Source of the DNA: Mercurialis annua
Lineage: Eukaryota; Streptophyta; Magnoliopsida; Malpighiales; Euphorbiaceae
Assembly: GCF_937616625.2 (NCBI RefSeq)
Contig: NC_065570.1
Location: 53,311,665-53,375,664 of the forward strand
Length of the DNA: 64,000 nt
Reading direction: 5' to 3'
Position 1 is the stretch's first letter. Each line of letters opens with the position of its first letter. The position numbers and the translations under genes are program-made. Below are positions 41,610 to 52,522 of the stretch, in pieces. Under the pieces are notes generated by a model. The model made no database searches. It was not told the DNA's origin and saw nothing but the letters and a program-made list of their open reading frames with translations.

Positions 41610-43877
41610 TGATAGGAGTATTTTACTCCTATCTAGAGTGTCGTTTCCGCATGCTTTATTAACGTTTTATCACGGTTTTATGGTATTTCGAATGCCTTAT
41701 TACGTGTTTTAGTATTTCAGGTACTTAGGAGCATTGCGGAAGCATTTTGGTGCAAAAGTTGGAAAAGAATGCGGAAGCTCATTTGCAAATCTGAAAAGCT
41801 GACCCCTGTGCACTATTTGACCAATTTGGACTAGCTAGAAGCCTCAAATGAACTCGTGATCTTCATGAAAGTTAAAGTAGACGTCCTAAGCTTTCCAACG
41901 GTTCAAGAATCGACTCAATCGGACATTTCTACACCGAGTTATGAAGGTTTGAAGATCGAGATCCGGAGCAGAAAATGGTTGCTCGAATCGAGCTCCTCAT
42001 TTAGCCCAAGGAGCTCTATTCGAACTTGGGCTTTCTGGAAAGGGGAAATCTGATTTCAAGATGCAACAAGGCTTTATTAATTTGCTATTTTGGGCCCAAC
42101 ACATGTGTAAATGAATGTTTGTCTTTTTCCTTCTTTTGTAAGTACTATAAAAGGAACCTTTCCTCTATTTTAGGTTAGGAAGATTTCTCTAGACTTTGTT
42201 CTATTAGTGTACTTTTGAATCTTCTCCTAATTTTAGAAATCCCTAAATTTTAGTCTTCTTCTTCAATAGAATTTCCAGATTTTTATATTTCTATCATTGT
42301 TGAGATCTTTGAAGCTTTATTGAATGAACAAGTTTTATTTTCTATTACAACTCTTATTTGTGGGTTTTTCATCTTCTTGTAAGTACTCTTTAACCATACC
42401 TTCCATTTATCATTTTGTTAATTTAGCTCTTGGTATGTGTAACTAATCCCCCATGTTTGGGGGTTGAGATGATTTCCTTCATGTTATGTTAAATGGTATG
42501 TTTGATTGGTTAAATGCTTGTTCTAATTCTAGTTCCTAGTGCTTGTGTTAGCCTAGCTATCTAATGCATGATTTAGTGTTTGCTTGACTCATTGAGAAAT
42601 GGTTAGGTGAATAGACTTTGGAATTAGAAGCCTAGATTGTAATACCACGAGAGCGGATTAGGATTTAGGTGACCTTGAGTTTGTTGATTAATTGATGTTG
42701 GGTAATTGGTTTTGTTTAGTATCACGAGAGTGAGTTAAGCATTAATTGATTACTTGATTATTGATTTTGTCGTTCTTAGAGGCTCGAGAGAGCGGGAACG
42801 GTGCGCTAGGCACAACTCGGCCCTTGCTAGATACCAATTCATCCATTACTATGTATGCATGACCTAGGAATGATTTCAACCCCTAGACATCTTTTACTTA
42901 TTGATTAAACTCGTTATTATTATAGTTGCTTGAATTGTTAGTTTAATTGTTAGTTGTTTAGGGCATCTCCAAGGGGAGTCACCATTTTTCCCTCACCATT
43001 TTTCAATTTGGTGAATTTTCACCAATTTTACTCCAATGGTCATCACCAAATTCTTCACCAAAAAACATACTTTTTTACTTTTTAATATAATAATCATTTT
43101 TAATTCTTAATATTTTATACACTTTTTACCAATTACACCCACAAATTTATTTATGCTCATATTCATCCGAATTCTAGTATTATTTATATTAAAAAAATAA
43201 ATTATTGTTAATTTTTTTAATTATGAATGTCGTAGTATGTTTCGTTTACCAGATTATTGATAGAATATGTGTTCTATTTATTTATTATGTAATGTCGTAG
43301 TATGTTTCGTTTTTAAGTTATTATTTCGTAAAATTATCTATGTAATGTTTTTATATTATTGTCTCGTAAAATTAGTTATGTAATATTTTTTTAATTGTCT
43401 CGTAAAATTATTCATGTAAGATTTTTATGTTATTATTTTATAAAATTAGTCGTGTAATATTTTTATATCATTGTCTCGTTAAATTATTTAAAAAATAAGT
43501 AATTAATTAAATATAACTACAAACAAATTATATGTACCAAAATATAAATTAACCACATTATTATATTCAAAAAGTGAAATGGTGAAGGAAAAATTCCTTC
43601 ACCATTTTTGATGAAAGAGAGTGTGAGGGAGTCACCAAAATGCATTTTGGTGACTCCCTTGGAGATGGGGAGTCATCAATTCCCATTTTGATGACTCCCC
43701 TTGGAGATGGTCTTAGTGCCTATTTAGTGTTAATCTTACTTGAACTTCAATCATTCGTGTTTTGCTAAACGAATTGAATCATAACTAAAGTTCATTCTCG
43801 TCAATCGCTCTAGATTCACTCCTCGTGGGATCGATTCCGACTTCCGGATTATTACAAGTTGTGCTTTTTGCTCAACA
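41610..43877 (+). mobile_element. Solo LTR of a retrotransposon, carrying a nested MITE
   Basis: The segment starts TGATAGGAG, ends GCTCAACA, and is flanked by an exact 5 bp duplication, AATAT (41605-41609 and 43878-43882). No gag or pol frame is present, so recombination has probably left one LTR of about 1.5 kb once the nested MITE is removed. The region CTATAAAAGGAACC at about 42147 could be its promoter TATA box. The phrase CCTCGTGGGATCGATTCCGA near the end resembles text common in plant Ty3-type LTRs. Confidence 0.65.
42961..43712. mobile_element. PIF/Harbinger-type MITE, 752 bp, inside the LTR
   Basis: Its ends are GGGCATCTCCAAGGGGAGTC and the near complement GACTCCCCTTGGAGATGGTC, flanked by a 3 bp TTA duplication. 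GGTGA/TCACC motifs fill both arms. No coding capacity. Confidence 0.75.
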
Positions 43878-43882
43878 AATAT

Positions 43883-44643
43883 CATTTTTAATTTACTTTT
43901 AAGATAAATAAATACTTTATTTGAAAAATAAAATTATATTAATTTATTATTACTTTTTCATATTATAACTAATATCTTTAAATTTATTAAATAAACATTT
44001 ATCATAATTGATTTTTACTTGAATTTGTAAATATGTGCACTATTGCATCTTTTTATGTTTTTTTTTTGTTATTATTTTACATTTTTTAACATTAAATTTA
44101 AAAAAGAAAAAAAACTCTATTAAGCAAAATATATATAATAATTGAAAAATTAGGCAGTTGAATTGACTTTAAATATCATCTCTCGTATAATTTAGATCGT
44201 TTGACTATAAATTATTATTTTAATTAATTTTATACATCCAAAACAAATATATCAGTAAAATAATTATTTATTTTTGTCAAATTATTATTTTTTGATACAA
44301 TTGTCTTTAAAACTCTTTTCCCCTTAATCCTGTTATTTGCTCTACTGTAATAAACTTAAAAGTTAAAGTGTTGCTTTGTTGAATAAGAATGCGGCAAATA
44401 TTCTGAATGGCTAAAACTCTTTTCAATTGGTTTTTAAATTGTTAGGGCTTCAATTGGTCTTTAAATATTTATCCAAATCAATTTTTTATTCTAGTCTAAC
44501 TCTAATACTTAAATAGGTATTTTAATTTAAAACTAATTAACTAATAAGTTATTATTCATAAGTTCAGCTATTTAATATCTTTTAATTTGTAATACGATCA
44601 TAATTATAAACTTAATTATTAGTTATCTATATCTATATCTATA
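43883..44643. other. AT-rich intergenic DNA without a gene
   Basis: No coding or repeat structure with clear ends was seen. A TATATC microsatellite abuts the next Helitron. Confidence 0.4.
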
Positions 44644-45212
44644 TCTACACTATATATAAAAGTACGGGTGTGGGGGGGGGGGGGGGGGGGGGGGACAGAC
44701 AAATTTACCAAATAGCCCTTTTTAATTTATTATAAAATAAAGGTTTTTATAGTCACTAACTAATTAGTTATTTAATTAATCACTAAATAAATATTATAAT
44801 TAAAATACTAACTAGGATAGATAGCTAAATTATCTTCTATTTAGTTTTTAAGTGGAACCCTGCTAATTCAGTATGAAAAAAATAGCTAAATTATCTCCAA
44901 ATTAGTAGGAATAGCTACCTAATTTATCTCCACATTAGTAGAAATAGCTACCTTTTAGTATAGATTGAGGTTGAACTACAAAATCAAAATACTGCATTTG
45001 ATCAATATATTATTATTTAAATTTCTATCCATACAAATTATTATTTATAAGTTCAGCTATTTAATATCTTCTACTTTGTAATACGATTATAATTATAAAC
45101 TTAATTATTAGTTAAAATACTAAATTATTAAAATTATTAATTTAAATATTAAGTAATATTTATTATTAATTTAATATTAATTATACATTGATATATATAT
45201 TAATTAAATGTG

Positions 45213-45252
<40 letters not shown>

Positions 45253-45445
45253 GAAGTTAATTAATTTGAAAAATTTATAACGGGATATATTATATTATTT
45301 TTACAAAAATTCTAATTAATTTATTATTGATTATAAATAAATAAATATGATATAATTATAATAAATTCCTGCAAAAAAATATATTAAAATATGCATTGGC
45401 GAGTCACGTTACGAGCCACGTGCGTAGCACGTAATGCAAAACTAG
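44644..45445 (+). mobile_element. Non-autonomous Helitron, about 800 bp
   Basis: The 5' end A|TCTACACTATATATAAAAG is typical of plant Helitrons. The 3' end has the hairpin ACGTGCGTAGCACGT, about 10 bases, then CTAG followed by T. No Rep/helicase frame is present. A G23 homopolymer lies at 44672-44694 and a (TA)n run at about 45218-45250. Confidence 0.65.
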
Positions 45446-46299
45446 TAGTTATAGAGGTGGCTAAGACAATATAAGGACGATGCCGAGAAGCTGCTTCTAA
45501 AGACGAGAAGATTTTGCCTTCGTTTCTGTCTACGAGACACAAAAATTGTGCAAAATCTGATGCCCATACCAAAAAATTAAGAATTGAATTGAAACTTTGA
45601 TCGACGAGAACTATTTATATTGGATTTACATGATAACTAGATCTTACCACATCATATTTTTTATATATATTAATAATGGTTATTAAATTTTTATAGTTAT
45701 TAAATTTTATTTTATTTTATTTTAATACAAAGATATAAATTATTTCTTCATGATATGATAAAATTTGGTTGTCACATACACTAATCAGTTTGAAATGACC
45801 AAAAAAATCTGTTATTTGTAATGTAAAAATTTGACGTTTACAATGAAATAAATTAAAAGTTCTCGATCAAAATAAAATAATATAAAAGGTTCATAAACTT
45901 GAAAATTTAATAAGTAAAAAAAGTCTCATGATGACTAAAGAATGGAGAATGAAAAAAGCAATGTTAAAGCAATATTCTTAACCTTTTCCGAGTTCATTTA
46001 AAATAAATAACTACAATTAATTGAAACTAAAAATTGAAAAATGAGATAAAATTTAAAATTTAAAAAATGTAAACCATAATAAAAAAAAAAACTCAAAATA
46101 CCTCGTATTTTTCAGCAATTAACCCTAAATGATATACGTTTTTGATGGAATAATGGTTTGTAACTCTAGCACAGGGAGTGATCGATATTGAGGTTAGCCG
46201 ATGAGGATGAATCACTAAAAAGAACATCGCCGAGGATTGAGGATATTGATCCGATGTGTTGAGTGGTGGATCAGTAATGAAGCACCACATGCTTTTCTT

Positions 46300-46301
46300 A
46301 G

Positions 46302-46359
<58 letters not shown>

Positions 46360-46436
46360 GTAGTAGTAGGGTTCAATTGGTAATAATACTATATTGTAGG
46401 AGAGTGGGATTGAACTCATTTGGACAATGAAGGCTA
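46300..46436 (-). mobile_element. Small retroposon with (TTA)n tail
   Basis: An exact 13 bp duplication, ACATGCTTTTCTT, lies at 46287-46299 and 46437-46449. Read on the minus strand, the body contains GAGTTCAATCCCA, like a B box, and ends in a TTA repeat of about 20 units. This is the structure of a truncated SINE. The Tyr-repeat frame across it is an artefact of the repeat. Confidence 0.6.
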
Positions 46437-46556
46437 ACATGCTTTTCTTCCTTCTACAAGTATTATTAATAAAATTCTTGTCCTTCCCCAGCTGATATTC
46501 TTTCGCCGGTTAAGCTTACATTTACGTAGCATAGTAGGAAATAATGGAAAATTATA

Positions 46557-46860
46557 GGCTAAATGAACAAAAAAAAAAGGTCAAATTGTTCATGAAAATT
46601 TAACAAAAATTCAAACCTTTTAATTTTATTTAATTTATTCTGAAACACATGATTTCATTTCAATAATGTCCAAATATGTAATTTTGCTCATGTGGCGCCT
46701 ACGTGACGCTGATGTGATAATGTCACACATTAGCGCCACGTAAACAACATTGTGTAGTTGGATATAATTGAAACGAAATCATGCGTTTCAGAATAAATTG
46801 AAAAATTTGGACTTTTGTGAAACTTTCAAGAAAGATTTGTCATTTCTTAGTCATTTAGCC
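46557..46860. mobile_element. Diverged MULE-type MITE (GGCCAAATG superfamily), 304 bp
   Basis: The ends GGCTAAATGA and TCATTTAGCC are exact inverted repeats. A perfect 9 bp duplication, AAAATTATA, lies at 46548-46556 and 46861-46869. Shared blocks with the copies at 1127 and 32531 include GGACTTTTGTGAAACTTT and TGTGGCGCCTACGTG. Confidence 0.8.
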
Positions 46861-46869
46861 AAAATTATA

Positions 46870-47605
46870 AATAAGCGGGGTCACAATGAACTAACAATTA
46901 GTACTTTTTTTTCTCTTAACCATATATGGTACGTGGACCAAAACGCTTATTCATATATATTACGTGCTAAAACAATTTGAGTTATTATATGTGAAATTTC
47001 TTTTTAAAATTAACATCCACAAAGAATTAAATATATAAATTTTCATCGCTTACATTTAAACTACAATCAATTGTTTATCTTCGGGAGTAGAAAAGTGGGA
47101 GTGTAGATGGTCACTCTCTGGTTGCCAATCATCGATTGTCTTAAGTTATCTTTTACTCTTTTAAACGTTATTTTTATCTATTTAATTGTTTCATTGTACT
47201 CCATTTTTTCAGTTATCAGCTATTTTTCTTCTTTATTGCCTTCTTTTCCTAAATATTGAATTAGACATTTATAATCCTTAATTACTCTTTCTTCTTTTTT
47301 TTGTCCCCAAAATGTATCTTAATATTATAGTGTTATTTGCTTATAGTAGCTAGGTAAACGAATGTGATTGACACCTCATTCTGAAAAGCAAAACGTGAAG
47401 GACAAATAGCTTTTCCTAAATAAGTCAATGGGTAATGGGTACCCAGACAATAATGTGCATTATAGAATTGAGCATTACACTATTACTTCACACCAATACA
47501 AAATGGCCTTACCTTATGATTCATATATATTTATTCTCCATTTGCTCATCAAAACCATCACCCTTTACTACGTAGCCTACAGAGTGAGCCGCAGCCAAGA
47601 AAAAA
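46870..47605. other. 5' flank of aquaporin copy A
   Basis: Probable promoter and 5' UTR. The sequence becomes less AT-rich from about 47450. No specific site can be named. Confidence 0.35.
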
Positions 47606-49426
47606 ATGGCCAAACTCGCCTTAGGAACTCGCCGAGAGGCCACTCAGCCCGATTGCATTAAAGCCCTTATCGTCGAGTTTATTACCACCTTCATCTTCGT
47701 CTTTGTCGGAGTAGGATCCGCCATGGCTGCTAGTAAGTATTTTATACACGATCACCATTCAAATTTGTTTATATTAATACATCATGTAGCATGAAAATGA
47801 AAAAGCCAAAAAGGAAAATAGAGAAATGATAAAATATAGAAATAAATTTTTATATAAAATAAGTTAGAAATATAAAATTTCTAGTTTCAAAAATGTTTCA
47901 AGAAACAAAATAAATAAAAACCGAAATGTAAAGTTCAAGAAGTTTTCGTACAACATATTATATGTACCTTTTTTTTTCTTTTTCTTTTTTTTTTTAAAAA
48001 AGAAAAAGAAAAAGAAAAACTGCCATTCCCTTGCTATATTAGTGTTTGTGTTTCATAAAAGTTTATTTATTTTATGTTTTTGGACATGATGGACAGATAA
48101 ATTGCTGGGAGATTCGTTAGTGGGCTTACTTTTCGTGGCTGTGGCGCACACTCTAGTTGTGGCCGTAATGATCTCTGCCGGCCATATTTCCGGTGGTCAT
48201 CTCAATCCCGCGGTCACTCTAGGACTCCTTGCCGGCGGTCACATTACTGTTGTCCGATCGATCCTTTATTGGATTGACCAATTGCTGGCTTCTTCAGCTG
48301 CTTGTTTCCTTCTCAGTTATCTTACAGGAGGAATGGTAATTAATCCAATTAATGAAGTCTCATACACATTCATAATATTATAATTTATGTACATATTTTT
48401 TTCACCCATATCATTAGATCATACGGTTTGATAAGTCAACCAAATTAAATAATTAAATTTTATTTGATATTTATATTTATATTTTTCTATCCAAATTGAT
48501 TTTAAATATATAGATTTTTTAGTTTTAATGCAAATCAAACTTTAAAATAACTGAATCGTTTGATTCAATTTGGATAGAAAGATTTTACATCCATGTAAAT
48601 TCAATTTGGTTTTATAAAATATTAATTTGGTTCGGCTCAATTGAAAACACACTTCCAATTACAAATCAAACAATCTACCAAAATTTAATTTTGTTTGATA
48701 AAAATATATTTTGATTATTTTTCTCAAAACTATTGAATGCACAGCCATGCTTACAGTGGCAGCTCCTATCATTCAATAATTAGTTGTCTAATTGTTTCCA
48801 TCATTTTAAGTATGCTTTTTTTTCAATTGTCTTATTATGTCTCTATTATTTGTTTCATTTTACAGACCATCACCGCATGTGTATATGTGCATTATTGATT
48901 TGATTCCTCCAAATAAACTACATTTTAATTATTAACTTATTCAATATTTTTTTTATTACAGCCTAAAAGAAATTATAATTGAAATTTTAAAAATGATAAT
49001 AATAATTATACGACCCGGTTTTTCCGACGGGTTATCTCCCTGATACAGGCAACTCCGGTACATACCCTGGCAAGTGGAGTTGGATATCTCCAAGGAATAG
49101 TGTGGGAAATTATTCTAACATTCACCTTGCTCTTCACTGTCTATGCCACCATTGTTGACCCTAAGAAGGGTTCCATTGATGGGCTGGGCCCAACTCTGAC
49201 TGGGTTTGTAGTCGGAGCTAATATCTTAGCCGGCGGAGCATTCTCTGGGGCTTCCATGAACCCGGCTCGATCTTTTGGGCCTGCTTTGGTGAGCTGGAAC
49301 TGGACTGATCACTGGGTTTACTGGGTTGGGCCCCTTATTGGAGGTGGGCTAGCTGGATTCATCTATGAAAACTTTTTCATTGAGAGGTCTCATCTTCCAC
49401 TTCCTAATGATGAAGAAGAATACTAA
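47606..49426 (+). CDS. Tonoplast aquaporin, TIP4;1-like, copy A
   Basis: Three exons (47606-47732, 48097-48335 and 49049-49426) join in frame to 247 residues. TIPs are six-helix channels that pass water and small neutral solutes across the vacuole membrane. Both half-helix motifs are intact: HLNPAV and MNPARSF. Family marks include [20 protein letters not shown] at the start, [28 protein letters not shown] and [20 protein letters not shown]. The acidic DEEEY tail is usual for TIP4. The start is the first ATG of the conserved leader. Intron 1 is 364 bp, about 260 bp longer than in copy B, and contains a T/A palindrome at about 47970-48020. Regulation is not visible. Confidence 0.95.
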
Positions 49427-51255
49427 ACTACTAGCAAGTAAATTATATGTTGTAGTTTGGAGTACTTCAATGTTTTTTAAATGTATTAAACTTTTGTGTT
49501 TAGCTTGCAATTAATAACATATGATTAGTTATGTACTTTTTGTTATGTTTATGAAGTTCATCTTTGTTAATGTATCTTTTTTGTGAATTAATTAAGAAAT
49601 TTTGTATGCCATTTTGTGAATTAATCAAGAAACATTTAATGCCATTTTGCCCCGGCATATACATTGCTGCCTTTACTTTTCTCCTTCGGCTACCAACTAT
49701 TTGATAGTTCATCCATTCCATTTTAAAAATCTAATTTGATAGATTAATTGAAAAAATTATTATTATAATTTTTTTTCCAATTTTATTTTCACTAATTATA
49801 GTTTTTTTTTTCAAAGATAGATTCATTGAAGAAGATTAAAGTATAAATATGAAAATCATGGAACAACAAGTTATATGAACTTTCAAACTCTAATTTAATA
49901 AACAAACAACATAAATATGAAGGTATAAAGGTATAAGTAAAAAAATTAATCGAATTAAAAAAATCAAGTCTAGATTCCGCAAAAGTTACCAACTTGGCTC
50001 TCCATGACGAAGATAGTTCCGTGCGTGCGAGGTTTTAATTTTTAATCCCGTTCGATTATACCTTTAATGACTTTTTTTTGATTTTGACATGACTTTTTTC
50101 TTTTTAATTATAAAAAATCAAGATTTCATATAGCTACTTTTTGTAATGAAATATATACTGGATATCTTAATTATCAATATGTTTAAGATGTTCATTAAAT
50201 TTGCTTGTGTTACCTTGTTCTTTTGCAGTTGGTAAAAAATTGATGTTTATTATTATTGTAATTTTCAAAGATACTCCTTTGTCTCATTTATAAAGTTCAA
50301 TGGTTACTTTTTAAATCTTTTAACTCTTTTATTAATCTTACCAATTGAATACACTTTATAATATAATTAATGACTAAGTAGAACTTTAAAGCCATTATTA
50401 GAAATAAAAGATAAAAATGAATTTATAATTTTTAAAATTGTGTATAAAATAAAATAAGACTTAAATATGTCGTTAATGGTAAATATGAAATTATATATTT
50501 ATATGATTTTTTTTTTATAAGAATATATTTATATGATATATGAATGTTATAGTAATATATCTACAATAAATCAAAAATCCAGGAAAAGTAGTATATTATT
50601 AGTGAATGTTTAATAATTTTTAATATACAAATAAATCAACAACTTGTAGTGGGGGATTATCTAAAAAGGAAATGAAAGCTCATGAGAAAACTATATTTAA
50701 TGACATTTTTATGATGAATAAATAAATTAAAAATAATTTTTCAAATTTTATTTTGTATGAAATAAAATAATTATTTAAATAATGGTTCAAATGGAATTTT
50801 AAATTTTATTGTATTAATTTATTAACTATTTGATTTAGAAGTTTATCAAAGTGTAATAATCTTAAACAAATCAAACTATTATACATCCCTAGTTGGAGAA
50901 TATACGGAATATTTTTTGAACTTTTTAGTTAAAAATGATCAAATGTATTTTTTCAAATTATCAAAAAAAAAATGTATTTTTTCAAACTTTTATAATAAAA
51001 TAATATAATATTTTCCCTCAACTCAACACTATGTTTTAGTAACTTTTTTAGTTTTTGTATAGTTAATGTTTGTTAGGATAACTACTGTTGACAGATTAGT
51101 TACTGTAAGTAGAGTTTAAGTTTATCTCAATAACTTTGGTTATTATAGTTGCTGTATATAAAAATACTATAATCAATATCATAAAAATATAAAACCATCA
51201 CAGTTCAGTACGTAGTTACAGAAAATTGGACACTTCTACAGAAACTCTCCAAGAA
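49427..51255. other. Spacer between the tandem aquaporins
   Basis: No gene. The first 300 bp is a 3' flank also found after copy B (for example TAGTTATGTACTTTTTGTTA), so the duplicated unit includes downstream DNA. The rest is AT-rich. Confidence 0.5.
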
Positions 51256-52522
51256 ATGGCGAAAATCGCAATAGGAACACGCCGAGAGGCCACTCAGCCT
51301 GATTGCATCAAAGCCCTAATCGTCGAGTTTATTACAACCTTCCTCTTCGTTTTTGTCGGAGTAGGATCCGCCATGGCTGCTAGTACGTGTTTTATACACC
51401 ATCCTAATTCAAATTTCCATATATTATTAGCTTTTCTGTATAGTAAAAGCTTCATTTATTTTGTGTTTTTGGACATGACGAACAGATAAGTTGCTGGGAG
51501 ATTCGTTAGTGGGCTTACTTTTTGTGGCTGTGGCGCACACTCTAGTTGTGGCTGTGATGATCTCTGCCGGCCATATTTCCGGTGGTCATCTCAATCCGGC
51601 GGTTACTCTGGGCCTCCTCGTCGGCGGTCACATTACTGTCGTCCGATCCATCCTCTACTGGATTGATCAGTTGTTAGCTTCGTCAGTTGCTTGTTTCCTT
51701 CTCAGTTACCTTACAGGAGGAATGGTAATTAATTCATTCATATAAATTTTTTTTTGCCCGTCATTAGGTCATACGGTTTAATACATGTTCTTCAACTTTA
51801 GTGTTAGAGTTAGGACTTAGGTGGCTGCAAATAAAAGAACCAAATTAAATACTAATTGAATTCAATAGTGTACGTTTTATACTACAGAACCGTATTAAAT
51901 TACAGAATGCACTGGCTAGTTCTCTAATTGTTCCCTATTCTTTTTAGTATTATTATCTTTTTTCAATTGTATTATTATTAAGGCTCTATCATTTACTTCG
52001 TTTTATAGACCATCACTACATGTGTTAATTAATGTTCATTATTGATTTGATTCCTCCAAATAAACTAATTTAATCTTTAATTAATAATAGTATATATTTT
52101 TACGACCTGGTTTCGCCTGGCGGGTAATTATTTCCATGATGCAGGCAACTCCGGTACATACCCTAGCAAGTGAAGTTGGATATCTCCAAGGAATAGTGTG
52201 GGAAATTATTCTAACATTCACCTTACTCTTCACTGTCTATGCCACCATTGTTCACCCCAAGAAGGGTTCCATTGATGGGCTGGGCCCAACTATGACTGGC
52301 TTCGTAGTCGGGGCTAATATCTTAGCGGGCGGAGCATTCTCCGGGGCTTCCATGAACCCGGCTCGATCTTTTGGGCCTGCTTTGGTGAGCTGGGACTGGA
52401 CTGATCACTGGGTCTACTGGGTTGGGCCCCTTATTGGAGGTGGACTAGCTGGATTTATCTATGAAAACTTTTTCATAGAAAGGTCTCATCTTCCACTTCC
52501 TAATGATGAAGAAGACTACTAA
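51256..52522 (+). CDS. Tonoplast aquaporin, TIP4;1-like, copy B
   Basis: Three exons (51256-51382, 51486-51724 and 52145-52522) have exactly the same lengths and phases as copy A and give 247 residues. HLNPAV and MNPARSF motifs are intact. It differs from copy A at only about a dozen residues, for example MAKIAIG for [13 protein letters not shown] for LLAGGH, IVHPKK for IVDPKK and SWDWTDH for SWNWTDH. The Asp to His change before PKK is the least conservative. Intron ends and the 3' flank are also alike, so this is a recent tandem duplicate. Both copies appear functional. Confidence 0.95.

Noticed and set aside
41856..42053. 65-residue frame as a gene
   Set aside because: It lies inside the solo LTR and resembles no protein.
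46093..46440. Frame with a long Tyr run
   Set aside because: It is the (TTA)n/(TAA)n microsatellite read through; the rest matches nothing.
51226..51255. Upstream start for aquaporin copy B at 51226
   Set aside because: That codon is TTG; the ATG at 51256 aligns exactly with the start of copy A and the TIP4 leader.
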